DNA of 64,000 bases from Acidobacteriota bacterium (GCA_016716905.1 JADJUS010000022.1:979501-1043500); one strand, 5' to 3'. Counted from the first letter of the stretch, positions 35,789 to 45,160 are shown. Numbers and translations are program-made. The notes: generated by a model from the sequence alone, not told the origin.

Positions 35789-36742
35789 TTAGAACTTCAG
35801 ACTGAGGTGCGTTTGCGCGAACAACGCGAGGGCTTGGACGAACCTGGTCGCGAACGACGCGCGACTGTTCGCCGAGTCGCGGACGCCTGAGAAGTTGCAC
35901 TCAATCTGCAAGCCGGGGATGGTCGTTGTGTGGCGGCTCGTGCTGTAGCCACCGCTGAAATAGTCATCCGCCCCAGGCGTGGGAATCGACGGACTCGGCA
36001 CCGACGCGATGTCGGGTTGGAGGAATCCACCAAGGCTTGTCGGCCCACGCAGCAGTTCTGAAGACAGCAACGGCGATGACTGCGCTATCAGCCGGAGGCT
36101 GCTGGCCGACGCGACAGCCGTCGCATCCAGTTGCGCATTGGTGCCGTCGAGGGTGGACGCCGACAGCAGGTACCCAAGTTCAAGCCTCTGCTTGGCGTGG
36201 CCGTGCCCGTGCAGATCGATGTAGAGGCCTGTGCCCGACCGCAGCTGGACGGCCGCCATCGCCTGCTCGATAAACGCGTGGTACTCGTTCCAGGCCTGGA
36301 TGGCCTCCGCGTTCCCGGCCGCGGCCTCAATGATCTCTCTGTTCGCATCAAGCTTCGTTCGACGAAGATGCACGATCACGAGGTGTGGTGCGCGGGCCGA
36401 GCGGCTTGTCAACGCCGATGAAATGGCGCGACCGAGGTCAATGGTGTTCAGGTCGGTGGTGTTGGTGCCGAATGTCCTGTCGGGAATGGATGCCGGTGTC
36501 AGTGCGCCACCGTGCGGCACGCTGATCACAATGGGCAGGTCGCCCGGGATGTACTCGATGTAGTTGTTCTTGCCGAAACACGAAACGCCGGACGTGCTGC
36601 AGGCGATGGGCGCAGGTGGTGGCGACGGGACCGGTGGCTGCGGCGTGGGCGGCGGTGCGGAAGGCGCCGCGGGGCCGGCGCACGACAGGGCGGCCGCGAC
36701 GGCGACGTACTGGGCAAATGTGAGAAGTGTCCGCTTCTTCAC
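35789..36742 (-). CDS. N-formylglutamate-amidohydrolase-like secreted lipoprotein
   Basis: 317 residues from GTG 36742. A lipobox (AALSC) is followed by a Pro-rich linker (PPPTPQPPVPSPPPAPI). The catalytic domain has PIVISVPHGGALTPASIPDR, LHRRTKLDANRE-like VHLRRTKLDANREI, YIDLHGHGHAKQRLELGYLL (metal site) and TTTIPGLQIECNFSGVRD. This is the HutG-like fold that hydrolyses N-formylglutamate or similar acylated amino acids. Secretion and the lipid anchor point to an extracellular substrate instead of histidine catabolism. Confidence 0.78.
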   Translation of the reverse strand: MKKRTLLTFAQYVAVAAALSCAGPAAPSAPPPTPQPPVPSPPPAPIACSTSGVSCFGKNNYIEYIPGDLPIVISVPHGGALTPASIPDRTFGTNTTDLNTIDLGRAISSALTSRSARAPHLVIVHLRRTKLDANREIIEAAAGNAEAIQAWNEYHAFIEQAMAAVQLRSGTGLYIDLHGHGHAKQRLELGYLLSASTLDGTNAQLDATAVASASSLRLIAQSSPLLSSELLRGPTSLGGFLQPDIASVPSPSIPTPGADDYFSGGYSTSRHTTTIPGLQIECNFSGVRDSANSRASFATRFVQALALFAQTHLSLKF

Positions 36743-36767
36743 TGTTGGCGAGGGCCAGTATACGGCG

Positions 36768-36773
36768 TAGACT
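36768..36773 (+). promoter_or_regulatory. -10 box (TAGACT), 6 nt before ATG
   Basis: TAGACT ends exactly 6 nt before ATG 36780 of the semialdehyde dehydrogenase gene. Leaderless-type arrangement. A TATACT for the divergent lipoprotein gene lies a few bases away at 36757-36762 on the minus strand. Confidence 0.5.
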
Positions 36774-36779
36774 CGGCGC

Positions 36780-38228
36780 ATGCAGGCTCCACCGCTCTCG
36801 AATTTCATCGGCGGCCGTTGGGTTCCCTCCACCGGCACGCGTACGATTGACGTCCACAATCCCGCCACCGGGCAGACCATTGCGCGGACGCCGCTCTCGG
36901 TTGGCGCCGATGTGGACGCGGCCGTGGCGGCCGCAACCGCTGCGTTCCCAGGATGGAGCGAAACGCCGCCGGTGGTGCGCGCACGCACCATGTTCACCTT
37001 CAAGGCGCTGCTCGAGGCTCACGCGGAAGAAATCGCGCGCATCGTGACCACCGAACACGGCAAGACGCTGGATGAGTCGCGCGGCAGTGTGCGCCGTGCC
37101 ATCGAATGTGTGGAGGTGGCCTGCGGCGCGCCATCGATGTTGATGGGGGACGCACTCGAAAACGTCGGATCGGGCATCGACTGCACGTCGATGCGACAAC
37201 CGATTGGCGTGTGCGCGGCGATCGCGCCGTTCAATTTCCCGGCGATGGTGCCGCTGTGGTTCCTGCCGTTTGCGGTGGTGTCGGGCAACACGTTTGTGTT
37301 GAAACCCTCGGAGCAGGTGCCCCTGTCCCAGAAGAAGATGTTCGAGTTGCTGGAACAGTGCGACCTGCCGCCAGGCGTGGTCAACCTCGTGCATGGTGGG
37401 CGCGAGGTGTCGGAAGCCATCTGCGACCATCCAGGCATTCGCGCGGTGTCGTTTGTGGGATCGACGGCTGTGGCACGCGCCGTCTATCAGCGCGCCACTC
37501 ACGCCGGCAAACGCGTGCAGGCGCTCGGCGGCGCCAAAAACTTCATCGTCGTCATGCCCGATGCCGATCTCGACCGGTCCATTCCGATCATCAGCGAGTC
37601 GTTCTACGGGTGCGCGGGCGAGCGCTGCCTCGCGGGCAGCATCCTGGTGCCGGTGGGTCCGGTGCATGCCGAGGCGCGCGACCGGCTGGTGGAATCGGCC
37701 CGCACCATGAAGGTGGGTGACGGCATGGAGGCCGGCGTGGATATGGGTCCGGTGATCAGTGCGGCCCATCGCGATCGCGTGCTGGGATATGTGGAACGCG
37801 GCGCCTCAGAAGGCGCGCAGTTGGCGCTTGATGGACGCGCGCGGACGTTGCCGAGGGAGGGCTACTTCGTGGGGCCGTCGGTGTTCGACGCGGTCACGCC
37901 GGCCATGACCATCGGGCACGAGGAGATCTTCGGACCCGTCGCCGCCATCTGCCCCGTGGAACGCCTGGACGATGTGTTCACGCTGATGCAGGCGCATCCC
38001 AACGCAAACGCTACATCCATCTTTACGTCGAGTGGCAAGGCCGCGCGCGAGTTCGCGCATCGGGCCACGGCGTCAATGGTCGGGGTCAACATCGGTGTGG
38101 CTGCGCCCATGGCCTATTTCCCGTTCGGCGGCGCGCGCGATAGCTTCTTCGGGGATCTCAAGGTCCACGGACGAGACGCGTTCGAGTTTTATACGGACAA
38201 GAAAGTCACGATCAGCCGCTGGTTCTAG
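36780..38228 (+). CDS. mmsA: CoA-acylating methylmalonate/malonate-semialdehyde dehydrogenase
   Basis: Oxidises malonate semialdehyde (from uracil) or methylmalonate semialdehyde (from thymine or valine) to acetyl- or propionyl-CoA. 482 residues: NFIGGRWVPSTGTRTIDVHNPATGQ, IAPFNFPAMVPLWFLPFAVV, VSFVGSTAVARAVYQRA, LGGAKNFIVVMPDADLD and the catalytic Cys in GCAGERCLAGS (about 282-288). The AGERC motif and the lack of the usual general-base Glu are the mark of the CoA-dependent subfamily. First gene of the plus-strand pyrimidine operon; the next gene starts 12 nt later. Confidence 0.95.
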   Translation: MQAPPLSNFIGGRWVPSTGTRTIDVHNPATGQTIARTPLSVGADVDAAVAAATAAFPGWSETPPVVRARTMFTFKALLEAHAEEIARIVTTEHGKTLDESRGSVRRAIECVEVACGAPSMLMGDALENVGSGIDCTSMRQPIGVCAAIAPFNFPAMVPLWFLPFAVVSGNTFVLKPSEQVPLSQKKMFELLEQCDLPPGVVNLVHGGREVSEAICDHPGIRAVSFVGSTAVARAVYQRATHAGKRVQALGGAKNFIVVMPDADLDRSIPIISESFYGCAGERCLAGSILVPVGPVHAEARDRLVESARTMKVGDGMEAGVDMGPVISAAHRDRVLGYVERGASEGAQLALDGRARTLPREGYFVGPSVFDAVTPAMTIGHEEIFGPVAAICPVERLDDVFTLMQAHPNANATSIFTSSGKAAREFAHRATASMVGVNIGVAAPMAYFPFGGARDSFFGDLKVHGRDAFEFYTDKKVTISRWF

Positions 38229-38240
38229 ACGGAGGTAGCG

Positions 38241-39113
38241 ATGCCACGCAAGGTTCTTGGGGGCCTGATTCAGGCCGCCTCACCACTGACAGACCCGTCG
38301 TTGCCGATTGACCGCATCCGGCAGGCGTCGATCGACGCGCACGTGCCGTTCATCGAAGAGGCCGGCAAGCAAGGCGTCCAGATCCTGGGGCTGCAGGAGA
38401 TCTTCAACGGTCCGTACTTCTGCCCCTCACAGGACGCGCACTGGTACGACATTGCCGAGTCGGTGCCCGGACCCACCACCGAGTTGATGGGGCGCTTCGC
38501 GAAGCAGTACGGCATGGCGATGGTGGTGCCCGTCTACGAGCGGGAACAGGCCGGCGTCTACTACAACACCGCAGCGGTCTACGACAACGACGGCACCTAT
38601 CTCGGCAAGTACCGCAAGAACCACATCCCGCACACGTCAGGCTTCTGGGAGAAGTACTTTTTCAAGCCGGGCAATCTGGGCTATCCGGTATTCCAGACAC
38701 GGCACGCGAAGGTCGGCGTCTACATCTGCTACGACCGGCATTTTCCCGAGGGCGCGCGGCTCCTTGGTCTCAACGGCGCCGAGGTGGTGTTTAACCCCTC
38801 GGCCACCGTCGCCGGGCTTTCGCAGTATCTGTGGAAACTCGAACAGCCGGCGCATGCCGTGGCCAACGGGTACTTCGTGGCGGCCTCCAACCGCGTCGGC
38901 ACCGAAGGACCGTGGAACATCGGGCAGTTCTACGGCTCGTCGTACTTCGTTGACCCGCGCGGGCAGTTCCTGGCCATGGGGTCGGAAGACAAAAGCGAAC
39001 TGGTCACGGCTGAGATGGACCTCGACATGATCGAAGAGGTGCGCCGCACCTGGCAGTTCTTCCGCGATCGACGGCCCGAGACCTACGCGCCGCTGGCGGA
39101 GCAGAAGTCATGA
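38241..39113 (+). CDS. Beta-ureidopropionase (N-carbamoyl-beta-alanine amidohydrolase)
   Basis: Nitrilase-superfamily enzyme of the third step of reductive pyrimidine breakdown: N-carbamoyl-beta-alanine to beta-alanine, CO2 and ammonia. 290 residues with the Glu-Lys-Cys triad in GLQEIFNGPYFCPSQD, GKYRKNHIPHTSGFWEKYFF and YICYDRHFPEGARLLGLNGA. The IPHTSGFWEKYFFKPGN segment is characteristic of beta-ureidopropionases. GGAGG precedes ATG 38241 (ACGGAGGTAGCG). The stop overlaps the dihydropyrimidinase start by 4 nt. Confidence 0.93.
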   Translation: MPRKVLGGLIQAASPLTDPSLPIDRIRQASIDAHVPFIEEAGKQGVQILGLQEIFNGPYFCPSQDAHWYDIAESVPGPTTELMGRFAKQYGMAMVVPVYEREQAGVYYNTAAVYDNDGTYLGKYRKNHIPHTSGFWEKYFFKPGNLGYPVFQTRHAKVGVYICYDRHFPEGARLLGLNGAEVVFNPSATVAGLSQYLWKLEQPAHAVANGYFVAASNRVGTEGPWNIGQFYGSSYFVDPRGQFLAMGSEDKSELVTAEMDLDMIEEVRRTWQFFRDRRPETYAPLAEQKS

Positions 39114-40483
39114 GCATTCTCATCACGGGCGGCCGCATCATCACGGCCACCGACGACTACGTCGGCGACATCTTCATCGAAGACGATCGGATCACGGCCA
39201 TCGGCACGGCGCTGCCGATGACGGCCGACCGCACGATAGACGCACGCGGCAAACTCGTCTTCCCGGGCGGCATCGACGTCCACACGCACCTCGACATGCC
39301 ATTTGGCGGGTCGACGTCAGCTGACGACTTTGAGACGGGAACCATCGCAGCGGCCTTTGGGGGCACCACGTCGATTGTGGACTTCGCCATCCAGTACCGG
39401 GGCCAGACGCTGCACCACGCCTGGGACACCTGGATGAAAAAGGCCGAAGGCAAGGCGGCCATCGACTACGGCTTCCACATGATCATGACCGAGCTCAACG
39501 ATCAGGTGGAACTCGAGATGGACGCGCTGGTGCGCCAGGGCGTGACGTCGTTCAAGCTCTTCATGGCGTACCCCGGGGTGTTCATGCTCGACGATGCGAG
39601 CATTTTCAAGGCGATGCTGCGCACGGGCAAAAACGGCGGGACCATCTGCATGCACGCGGAAAACGGCGGCGTCATTGACGTGCTGGTGCAGCGGGCGCTG
39701 GCCGAAGGCAAGACGGCGCCGAAGTATCACGCGCTGACGCGCCCGGCCCGGGCCGAAGGCGAAGCCACCCACCGGGCCATCGCGCTGGCGGAAATGGCCG
39801 ACGTGCCTGTCTACATCGTGCACTTGTCAGCCGCCGAAGCCCTGGAGATGGTCACCGAGGCCCGCGACCGCGGTCTGCCGGCATTTGCCGAGACATGCCC
39901 GCAATACCTCTTCTTGTCCTACGACAACTACGAGGAGCCCGGGTTTGAGGGCGCCAAGTACGTGATGAGCCCGCCGCTGAGGAAGAAAGAGACACAGGAC
40001 AGGCTCTGGCGCGGGCTGGCGGGCAACGACCTGCAGGCGATCGCCACGGACCACTGTCCGTTCTGCATGAAAGAGAAACATCTGGGCGACGGAGACTTCT
40101 CGAAGATTCCCAACGGCGCGCCGGGGATTGAAACGCGAATGAGCCTGGTCTACGACGGGGGTGTGCGGACCGGGAAGATCTCGCTGAACCGCTTCGTCGA
40201 GCTCACCTCCACGTCGCCGGCAAAGATCTTCGGACTGTTTCCGCGCAAGGGCACTGTGGCGCCTGGTTCAGATGCCGACCTCGTGATCTTCGATCCAGAA
40301 AAGAAGATGACGCTCAGGGCCAGGACCCTGCATATGAACGTGGACTACAACCCGTATGAGGGGCGCGAGGTGACCGGCGTGACCGAGACCGTCCTGTCGC
40401 GCGGCCGCGTCATCATCGAGGGCGGCCAATTCGTGGGCCGCGCCGGCGCCGGCGCCTTCATCAAACGTACCGAGCGCAAGTGA
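39110..40483 (+). CDS. hydA: Dihydropyrimidinase (hydantoinase)
   Basis: Hydrolyses dihydrouracil, dihydrothymine or 5-substituted hydantoins to the N-carbamoyl acid. 457 residues with a binuclear metal site: GGIDVHTHLDMPFGG (His pair), SFKLFMAYPG (carbamylated Lys, about 148), CMHAENGGVID (His), VYIVHLSAAEAL (His) and IATDHCPFCMKEK (Asp, about 316). ATG 39110 overlaps the ureidopropionase stop by 4 nt. Confidence 0.95.
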   Translation: MSILITGGRIITATDDYVGDIFIEDDRITAIGTALPMTADRTIDARGKLVFPGGIDVHTHLDMPFGGSTSADDFETGTIAAAFGGTTSIVDFAIQYRGQTLHHAWDTWMKKAEGKAAIDYGFHMIMTELNDQVELEMDALVRQGVTSFKLFMAYPGVFMLDDASIFKAMLRTGKNGGTICMHAENGGVIDVLVQRALAEGKTAPKYHALTRPARAEGEATHRAIALAEMADVPVYIVHLSAAEALEMVTEARDRGLPAFAETCPQYLFLSYDNYEEPGFEGAKYVMSPPLRKKETQDRLWRGLAGNDLQAIATDHCPFCMKEKHLGDGDFSKIPNGAPGIETRMSLVYDGGVRTGKISLNRFVELTSTSPAKIFGLFPRKGTVAPGSDADLVIFDPEKKMTLRARTLHMNVDYNPYEGREVTGVTETVLSRGRVIIEGGQFVGRAGAGAFIKRTERK

Positions 40484-40502
40484 ATCAGCGACGAGCTCAT
40501 TT

Positions 40503-41810
40503 ATGACCAGCAAAGAGATGATCGAGCTTTCCAAGCGCCACACCATCTTCGAATGGTCGGCTCAAGGGGCCATGGACCCCATCCCCGTCGCGCGCGCCAG
40601 CGGCGTCTATTTCTACACCCCCGACGGCAAACGCTTCATCGACTTCAACAGCCAGTTGATGTGCGTGAACATCGGCCACGGCGACGCGCGAGTGGTCAAG
40701 GCGATCGAAGCCCAGCTCGCCGTGCTCCCCTACGCCAACCCGTTCATGGCCACCGAATCACGGGCACACCTCGGCGCGAAATTGGCGAGCCTGACGCCCG
40801 GAGACATCGACTGCTTCTTCTTCACCAACGGCGGCGCCGAGGCGAACGAAAACGCGATCAAGATCGCGCGCGCCTTCACCGGCCGCCAGAAGATCCTGGC
40901 GCGCTACCGCTCGTACCACGGCGGCACCGCCGGGGCCATCGCCGTCACCGGCGATCCCCGACGCTGGACCGAGCCTCCCCTGCCGGGCATCGTCCACGTC
41001 CTGCACCCGTACCACGGGATCGAACGAGGCTGGGACTCGGCAGCAGAAGCGCTTGCCTACCTCGAGGAAGTCATCCAGCTCGAAGGACCGAAACAAATCG
41101 CCGCATTCATTCTCGAACCGATCACAGGCACAAATGGCATCCTGATTCCGCCAGACGGCTACCTGGAAGGCGTCCGCGCCATCTGCGACAAGTACGGAAT
41201 CCTCATGATCTGCGACGAGGTGATGTCGGGCTTCGGCCGCACCGGCGCCTGGTTCGCCGTGGACCATTGGAAGGTCGTGCCCGATCTGATGACGATGGCG
41301 AAGGGGTTGACCAGTGCGTATGTGCCGCTCGGCGCTGTCGGCTTGCGGAGGCACATCGCCGACCACTTTAAGGACAAAGTGTTTCCGAGTGGCCTGACCT
41401 ACAACAGCCACCCGCTGGGATGCGCGGCTGCGTTGGCCACACTTGCGGTGTACGAAGAGGACGGGCTCATCGCCCGCGCGAAGGAACGTGGTGTCCTGTT
41501 GCGGTCACTGCTCGAGGACCTGGCAGCCAAGCACCCCTCGGTCGGCGCCATTCGCTCCATTGGCCTCTTCGGCATCGTCGAACTCGTGCGCGACAGGGCG
41601 AAGAAGGTGCCGTTGGCGCCGTTCGCAGGATCGTCGCCAGAGATGGCGGCGCTTGGCCGCTTCTTCAGAGACGAGGGGCTCTACACGTTTGTGCGATGGA
41701 ACTCGTTCTTCACGAATCCACCCCTGACGATCACTGAGGACGAATTGCGCGAGGGTTTCGCGATCATCGATCGTGGTCTGGCGATCACGGATGGTGCAGT
41801 GCAAGACTAG
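40503..41810 (+). CDS. Class III aminotransferase, probably beta-alanine:2-oxo acid
   Basis: PLP enzyme, 435 residues: VYFYTPDGKRFIDFNSQLMCVNIGHGD, FFTNGGAEANENAIKIARAFTGRQKILARYRSYHG, EPITGTNGILIPPDGYLEGV, ICDEVMSGFGRTGAWFAVDHW and the PLP lysine in TMAKGLTSAYVPLGAVG (about 262). In this operon the obvious substrate is beta-alanine (or 3-aminoisobutyrate) giving malonate or methylmalonate semialdehyde for the dehydrogenase at 36780. Related enzymes act on taurine or GABA, so the substrate is inferred from context. Confidence 0.9.
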   Translation: MTSKEMIELSKRHTIFEWSAQGAMDPIPVARASGVYFYTPDGKRFIDFNSQLMCVNIGHGDARVVKAIEAQLAVLPYANPFMATESRAHLGAKLASLTPGDIDCFFFTNGGAEANENAIKIARAFTGRQKILARYRSYHGGTAGAIAVTGDPRRWTEPPLPGIVHVLHPYHGIERGWDSAAEALAYLEEVIQLEGPKQIAAFILEPITGTNGILIPPDGYLEGVRAICDKYGILMICDEVMSGFGRTGAWFAVDHWKVVPDLMTMAKGLTSAYVPLGAVGLRRHIADHFKDKVFPSGLTYNSHPLGCAAALATLAVYEEDGLIARAKERGVLLRSLLEDLAAKHPSVGAIRSIGLFGIVELVRDRAKKVPLAPFAGSSPEMAALGRFFRDEGLYTFVRWNSFFTNPPLTITEDELREGFAIIDRGLAITDGAVQD

Positions 41811-41813
41811 GGC

Positions 41814-42656
41814 ATGCGACTCCTGAGCGTCGTTGTGGCGCTGGTGGCGGCGCTTCCTGGCCTCGCGATGGCACAACCGCCTGGCGCACCCCGGGTTGAA
41901 GTTGGCGTGCAGGCATCCGTGCAGAACGGACAAGCGGGGGCCGTGACCTGGTCGCCACGCCTGACGCTCTCGCTTGCGCCCCTGACGGCGGTCGAAGGAT
42001 CGGCCGACTTCAGAAACGCGAACACCGATCCGTTCGGGACGCGGATCTCGAGCCAGGCATACACCGTGCACTGGAGGCAGACCCTGTTTACCTCCGGACG
42101 CTGGAGGGTGTTTGGCGTACTCGGGGTTGGCGGCAGCCGGCGGGTCATGGTGTTTCCAGAGCAGATCATCAACGGCCGTGATGGGCCGGAGATCTTTCCG
42201 CCGCATACATATGTTGACCGGGGCCTGGCCGTGCAACTTGGACCGGCCGTGCAGTTCGAAGCCGCGCCGTGGCTGGCCCTGCGCGGCGATCTGCGCCTCG
42301 ACGCGGGCGACAACGGCGGACTGCGAGGCATGCTGGGTGCGGTGGTTCCGGTAGGGCGCTATCGTCGCGATGTGCCATTGGCCGAAGGCCGTGACAGCCT
42401 GAAGAACGGGATCATCATTGGAGCCTCGACGGGGGCACTGGGAGGCGGAGCGCTCTTCACGTGGGCGGCGAACGCCATTTGCGAAAGTGACCCGTGCAGT
42501 TCATTCGAGGGGGTCGCGTTCCTCTTTGGCGCAGCCAGTGGAGCGGCGGTCGGGGGCCTCCTGGGCGCGATGATAGATTCCGTCATTCCAGGAAAGCAGA
42601 AGGTGATCGTGTCCGCAGCAAGAAAGGCGGTCCACCTGACGGTCGCCTGGCCATGA
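41814..42656 (+). CDS. Hypothetical secreted/outer-membrane protein
   Basis: 280 residues with a signal peptide (LLSVVVALVAALPGLAMA). The middle alternates polar and hydrophobic residues like a small beta-barrel (VEVGVQASVQNG, PRLTLSLAPLTAVEGSADF, RVFGVLGVGGSRRVMVF, GLAVQLGPAVQFE). Near the C-terminus there are two glycine-zipper stretches (NGIIIGASTGALGGGALF and GAASGAAVGGLLGAMI). I recognise no family. The ATG is 3 nt after the aminotransferase stop, and its stop overlaps the next gene by 4 nt. Confidence 0.65.
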   Translation: MRLLSVVVALVAALPGLAMAQPPGAPRVEVGVQASVQNGQAGAVTWSPRLTLSLAPLTAVEGSADFRNANTDPFGTRISSQAYTVHWRQTLFTSGRWRVFGVLGVGGSRRVMVFPEQIINGRDGPEIFPPHTYVDRGLAVQLGPAVQFEAAPWLALRGDLRLDAGDNGGLRGMLGAVVPVGRYRRDVPLAEGRDSLKNGIIIGASTGALGGGALFTWAANAICESDPCSSFEGVAFLFGAASGAAVGGLLGAMIDSVIPGKQKVIVSAARKAVHLTVAWP

Positions 42657-43894
42657 GAGCGGCCGGAGTGGTGATCGCCGCCGCCGCACTGCTCGGGTCG
42701 GGGATTGTCATCGGCAGGTATTTCCACCCTTCGACGTGGCTCTCGACTCCGGCGCCTGCCCTCCCAGTCACGCCGCCGCAGGGCATGCGGCCGCCCGTCC
42801 CATCCACGCGGATCCTTGATACTTCCCGGCTGCCGATCTTCCTGACCACCGTGCCGATCGCGGGCACCGGACGGTTTACCGCGAGCGAGGACCTTCCAGG
42901 CGGCGCGGTGGCGCGGGTGGAACAGTCGCTTCTCGTGATGGACCGTGTCGGCCAGGTCTTCGTCTTTGAAAACACAGCCCTGCGGCCGATGGACTACGAC
43001 GCGCCGCCGGCGATCGCCAAGGCGCTGTATCTCGCGTACGACGAAAGTCGCGGCACGATCTACGTCAGTCACCTTGCGCGCCCGGTGCCTTCCGAAGGCG
43101 TGCGCTTCACCATTGCCTCTCTTGCGATTGACAAGACCACACTGGCCAGGCAGGGTCAGTGGCAGACCGTATTCGAGACCGGCAACTTGTCCGAAGATGC
43201 CGCAAGGCGCGGCGGCACGGGCGGCAAAATGGTGGTGACCCGAGAGCGCCTCTACTTCAGTGTCGGCGACTTCAGCGTCGGCCAGATTCCGGTGAGCCCG
43301 TTTGATTTCGCGGCGCAGGATCCGTCGTCGCCATTCGGAAAAATTTTCGACCATGACCTGACCACGAAGGCGACTACGGTCAGGAGTTCCGGTCACCGGA
43401 ATCCGCAGGGGCTTGTGTGGACAACCGCCGGCACGTTCATGAGCACGGAGCACGGCCCTGAAGGTGGCGATGAGTTGAACGTTCTCGTCGCTGGAGGCAA
43501 CTACGGCTGGCCGTACCGGACCCACGGCGTGGGTTACGGCACATTTGAATGGCCCGCCATGCCTCACGCGACGGCACGATTCATCGAGCCCATTTTTGCG
43601 TGGGTGCCTTCACCCGCGATCTCAGCAGTGATTGAAGTGGCAGGGTTTCACGACCGGTGGAATGGCGATCTGCTGGTCGGTTCTCTCAAGGCGCGGACGC
43701 TCTTCAGGCTCAAAGTCGCAAACAGCCGCGTGCTGTACTCGGAAGGCATTCAGATCGGCTCGCGGATACGGGATCTGGTCCAGATGCCGAATCAGATCGC
43801 GCTGATTACCGACGACCCGGCGTTGGTGCTCATCAGTGTGGACGAGGAGCGCCTGAAGCAAAACGCCAGATTGCCTGAAACCGGTCGGCGGTGA
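42653..43894 (+). CDS. Soluble PQQ-dependent sugar dehydrogenase-like beta-propeller
   Basis: 413 residues from ATG 42653 with an uncleaved or cleaved N-terminal hydrophobic anchor (AAGVVIAAAALLGSGIVIG). Six-bladed propeller of the GDH-B/sorbosone dehydrogenase type: GGKMVVTRERLYFSVGDFS, SPFGKIFDHDLTTKAT, SSGHRNPQGLVWT, MSTEHGPEGGDELNVLVAGGNYGWPY and GDLLVGSLKARTLFRLKV. The HRNPQGL and EHGPEGGDELN motifs line the PQQ/calcium site in relatives. Substrate unknown. Overlaps the preceding stop by 4 nt. Confidence 0.87.
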   Translation: MRAAGVVIAAAALLGSGIVIGRYFHPSTWLSTPAPALPVTPPQGMRPPVPSTRILDTSRLPIFLTTVPIAGTGRFTASEDLPGGAVARVEQSLLVMDRVGQVFVFENTALRPMDYDAPPAIAKALYLAYDESRGTIYVSHLARPVPSEGVRFTIASLAIDKTTLARQGQWQTVFETGNLSEDAARRGGTGGKMVVTRERLYFSVGDFSVGQIPVSPFDFAAQDPSSPFGKIFDHDLTTKATTVRSSGHRNPQGLVWTTAGTFMSTEHGPEGGDELNVLVAGGNYGWPYRTHGVGYGTFEWPAMPHATARFIEPIFAWVPSPAISAVIEVAGFHDRWNGDLLVGSLKARTLFRLKVANSRVLYSEGIQIGSRIRDLVQMPNQIALITDDPALVLISVDEERLKQNARLPETGRR

Positions 43895-43906
43895 GCGTCA
43901 AGGAGC

Positions 43907-45136
43907 TCAGGTGCGTGCCAGGTCGATGTAGTTCGTCACGAGCAACCCAGTCAGCACAATGAACATCATGAGGGCGAGTGGGCGTCGCTCCATCAGCACG
44001 TCCTGCACTTCAGGTTGAACCACCCAGAACGCGATGCAGAACGCCGCCGGAAACAGCAGGCCGAAGTCAAAGAGGTACGGGTGGATTGATACTGCCTGCG
44101 GAAACACGACGATCCAGAGGAGGGCCATCGACCAGCAGAAGAACAGCTGCCGGAACATGCGTACGGCAAGGGACCTGGAGAGCGCGAACGTGCCGGCTGC
44201 GACGAGAGGCGCCGCTGCGATTAACGGATAGAGACGCCAATCTCTGCCACCTGCGTCATACGGGTTGATGACGGATTGAAACATGTCCGTGAAGTACTGC
44301 GTGCCGCCATCGAGACCCGCCCTGAAAAAGACGCTGCTCCCCACGCCCTGCCAGCCGCCGATCCACAACATCACGTAGGGAACGCCAATGCCGAGGGCGA
44401 TGACGAGGCCGAAGATGAGTCCTTGTGAACGCCAGCGCTCCCACTGCAATCCTGCGAACCTGGACCCGCCCAGGGGCGTGGCGAGAAAGGCGAGCGTGAT
44501 GAACAGGCAGGCGGCGTACATCGGCGCCACCAATGCGACACCCACTGCGGTGAGGAATCCGGCCCGGCCGAGCGGCCTCCGGTGAAAATCAAGGACGCTG
44601 ATGTAGGCCACACCGATGGCCGCCAGGTACCGATGCTGGTCCTCCGGGTTCCCGATGATGGAGGCCACCCATAGCGACGGAAGGGTCGCCACGACGCTGA
44701 AGCCGAGGACAACCAGCGGGGCCCAGATGGCCCAGGTCGCCCAGAGGTCGGTCGACCCGTCGCGCCGCGACAACGACACTGCGGCGGACACCATCCACAA
44801 CATGACGCCGAACGTGAAAAAGGCGAGCACGTTCTGCGCGGTCGCATAGGGCACGCCGAACCACGTGAGCGGCTTCATGAGCACATACGCCAGCCCCAGC
44901 CAGGCCTGGGTCAGGTGCTGGTAGGCGCGGCCCTGGGGCAGATCCTCCGGGACGACAAACGACAGACCAAGATGGCGTGAGACCGGCGCGCTATCCCAAT
45001 AGGCAAACGTGATCGGCAGCATCACGTACTCGCTGGGAGACGTCAGGGCCTGCCTCATCCGGCCCAGTTGCAGACCGAGCCCCGCTGATAAGAGACACGC
45101 GATCAGGACGAGTGCCGGAACCGTGGCGCGCTTCAC
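43907..45136 (-). CDS. Multi-pass membrane protein, possible GT-C or polymer-related
   Basis: 409 residues with about ten hydrophobic helices (VPALVLIACLLSAGLGLQL, NVLAFFTFGVMLWMVSAAV, IWAPLVVLGFSVVATLPSLWV, YPLIAAAPLVAAGTFAL, LALMMFIVLTGLLVTNYI). A long periplasmic loop after helix 1 contains YWDSAPVSRHLGLSFVVPED. The layout recalls GT-C glycosyltransferases or polysaccharide polymerases, but I see no diagnostic motif. GTG 45136 is divergent from the nucleotidyltransferase gene with a TATAAG box 8 nt upstream. Confidence 0.55.
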   Translation of the reverse strand: MKRATVPALVLIACLLSAGLGLQLGRMRQALTSPSEYVMLPITFAYWDSAPVSRHLGLSFVVPEDLPQGRAYQHLTQAWLGLAYVLMKPLTWFGVPYATAQNVLAFFTFGVMLWMVSAAVSLSRRDGSTDLWATWAIWAPLVVLGFSVVATLPSLWVASIIGNPEDQHRYLAAIGVAYISVLDFHRRPLGRAGFLTAVGVALVAPMYAACLFITLAFLATPLGGSRFAGLQWERWRSQGLIFGLVIALGIGVPYVMLWIGGWQGVGSSVFFRAGLDGGTQYFTDMFQSVINPYDAGGRDWRLYPLIAAAPLVAAGTFALSRSLAVRMFRQLFFCWSMALLWIVVFPQAVSIHPYLFDFGLLFPAAFCIAFWVVQPEVQDVLMERRPLALMMFIVLTGLLVTNYIDLART

Positions 45137-45144
45137 GCCGAAAG

Positions 45145-45154
45145 CTTATAGGAT
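45145..45154. promoter_or_regulatory. Divergent -10 boxes for 43907 and 45161 genes
   Basis: TAGGAT (45149-45154, plus strand) ends 6 nt before GTG 45161. TATAAG (45150-45145, minus strand) ends 8 nt before GTG 45136. The two overlap, so both genes appear to have leaderless transcripts from one shared control point. Confidence 0.55.
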
Positions 45155-45160
45155 ACCGGC

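Noticed and set aside
35489..35805. Short open frames on both strands in the 35.5-35.8 kb gap
   Set aside because: They arise because the region is a palindrome of GC-rich words: the same peptide stretches appear on both strands, and no start has a promoter or ribosome site.
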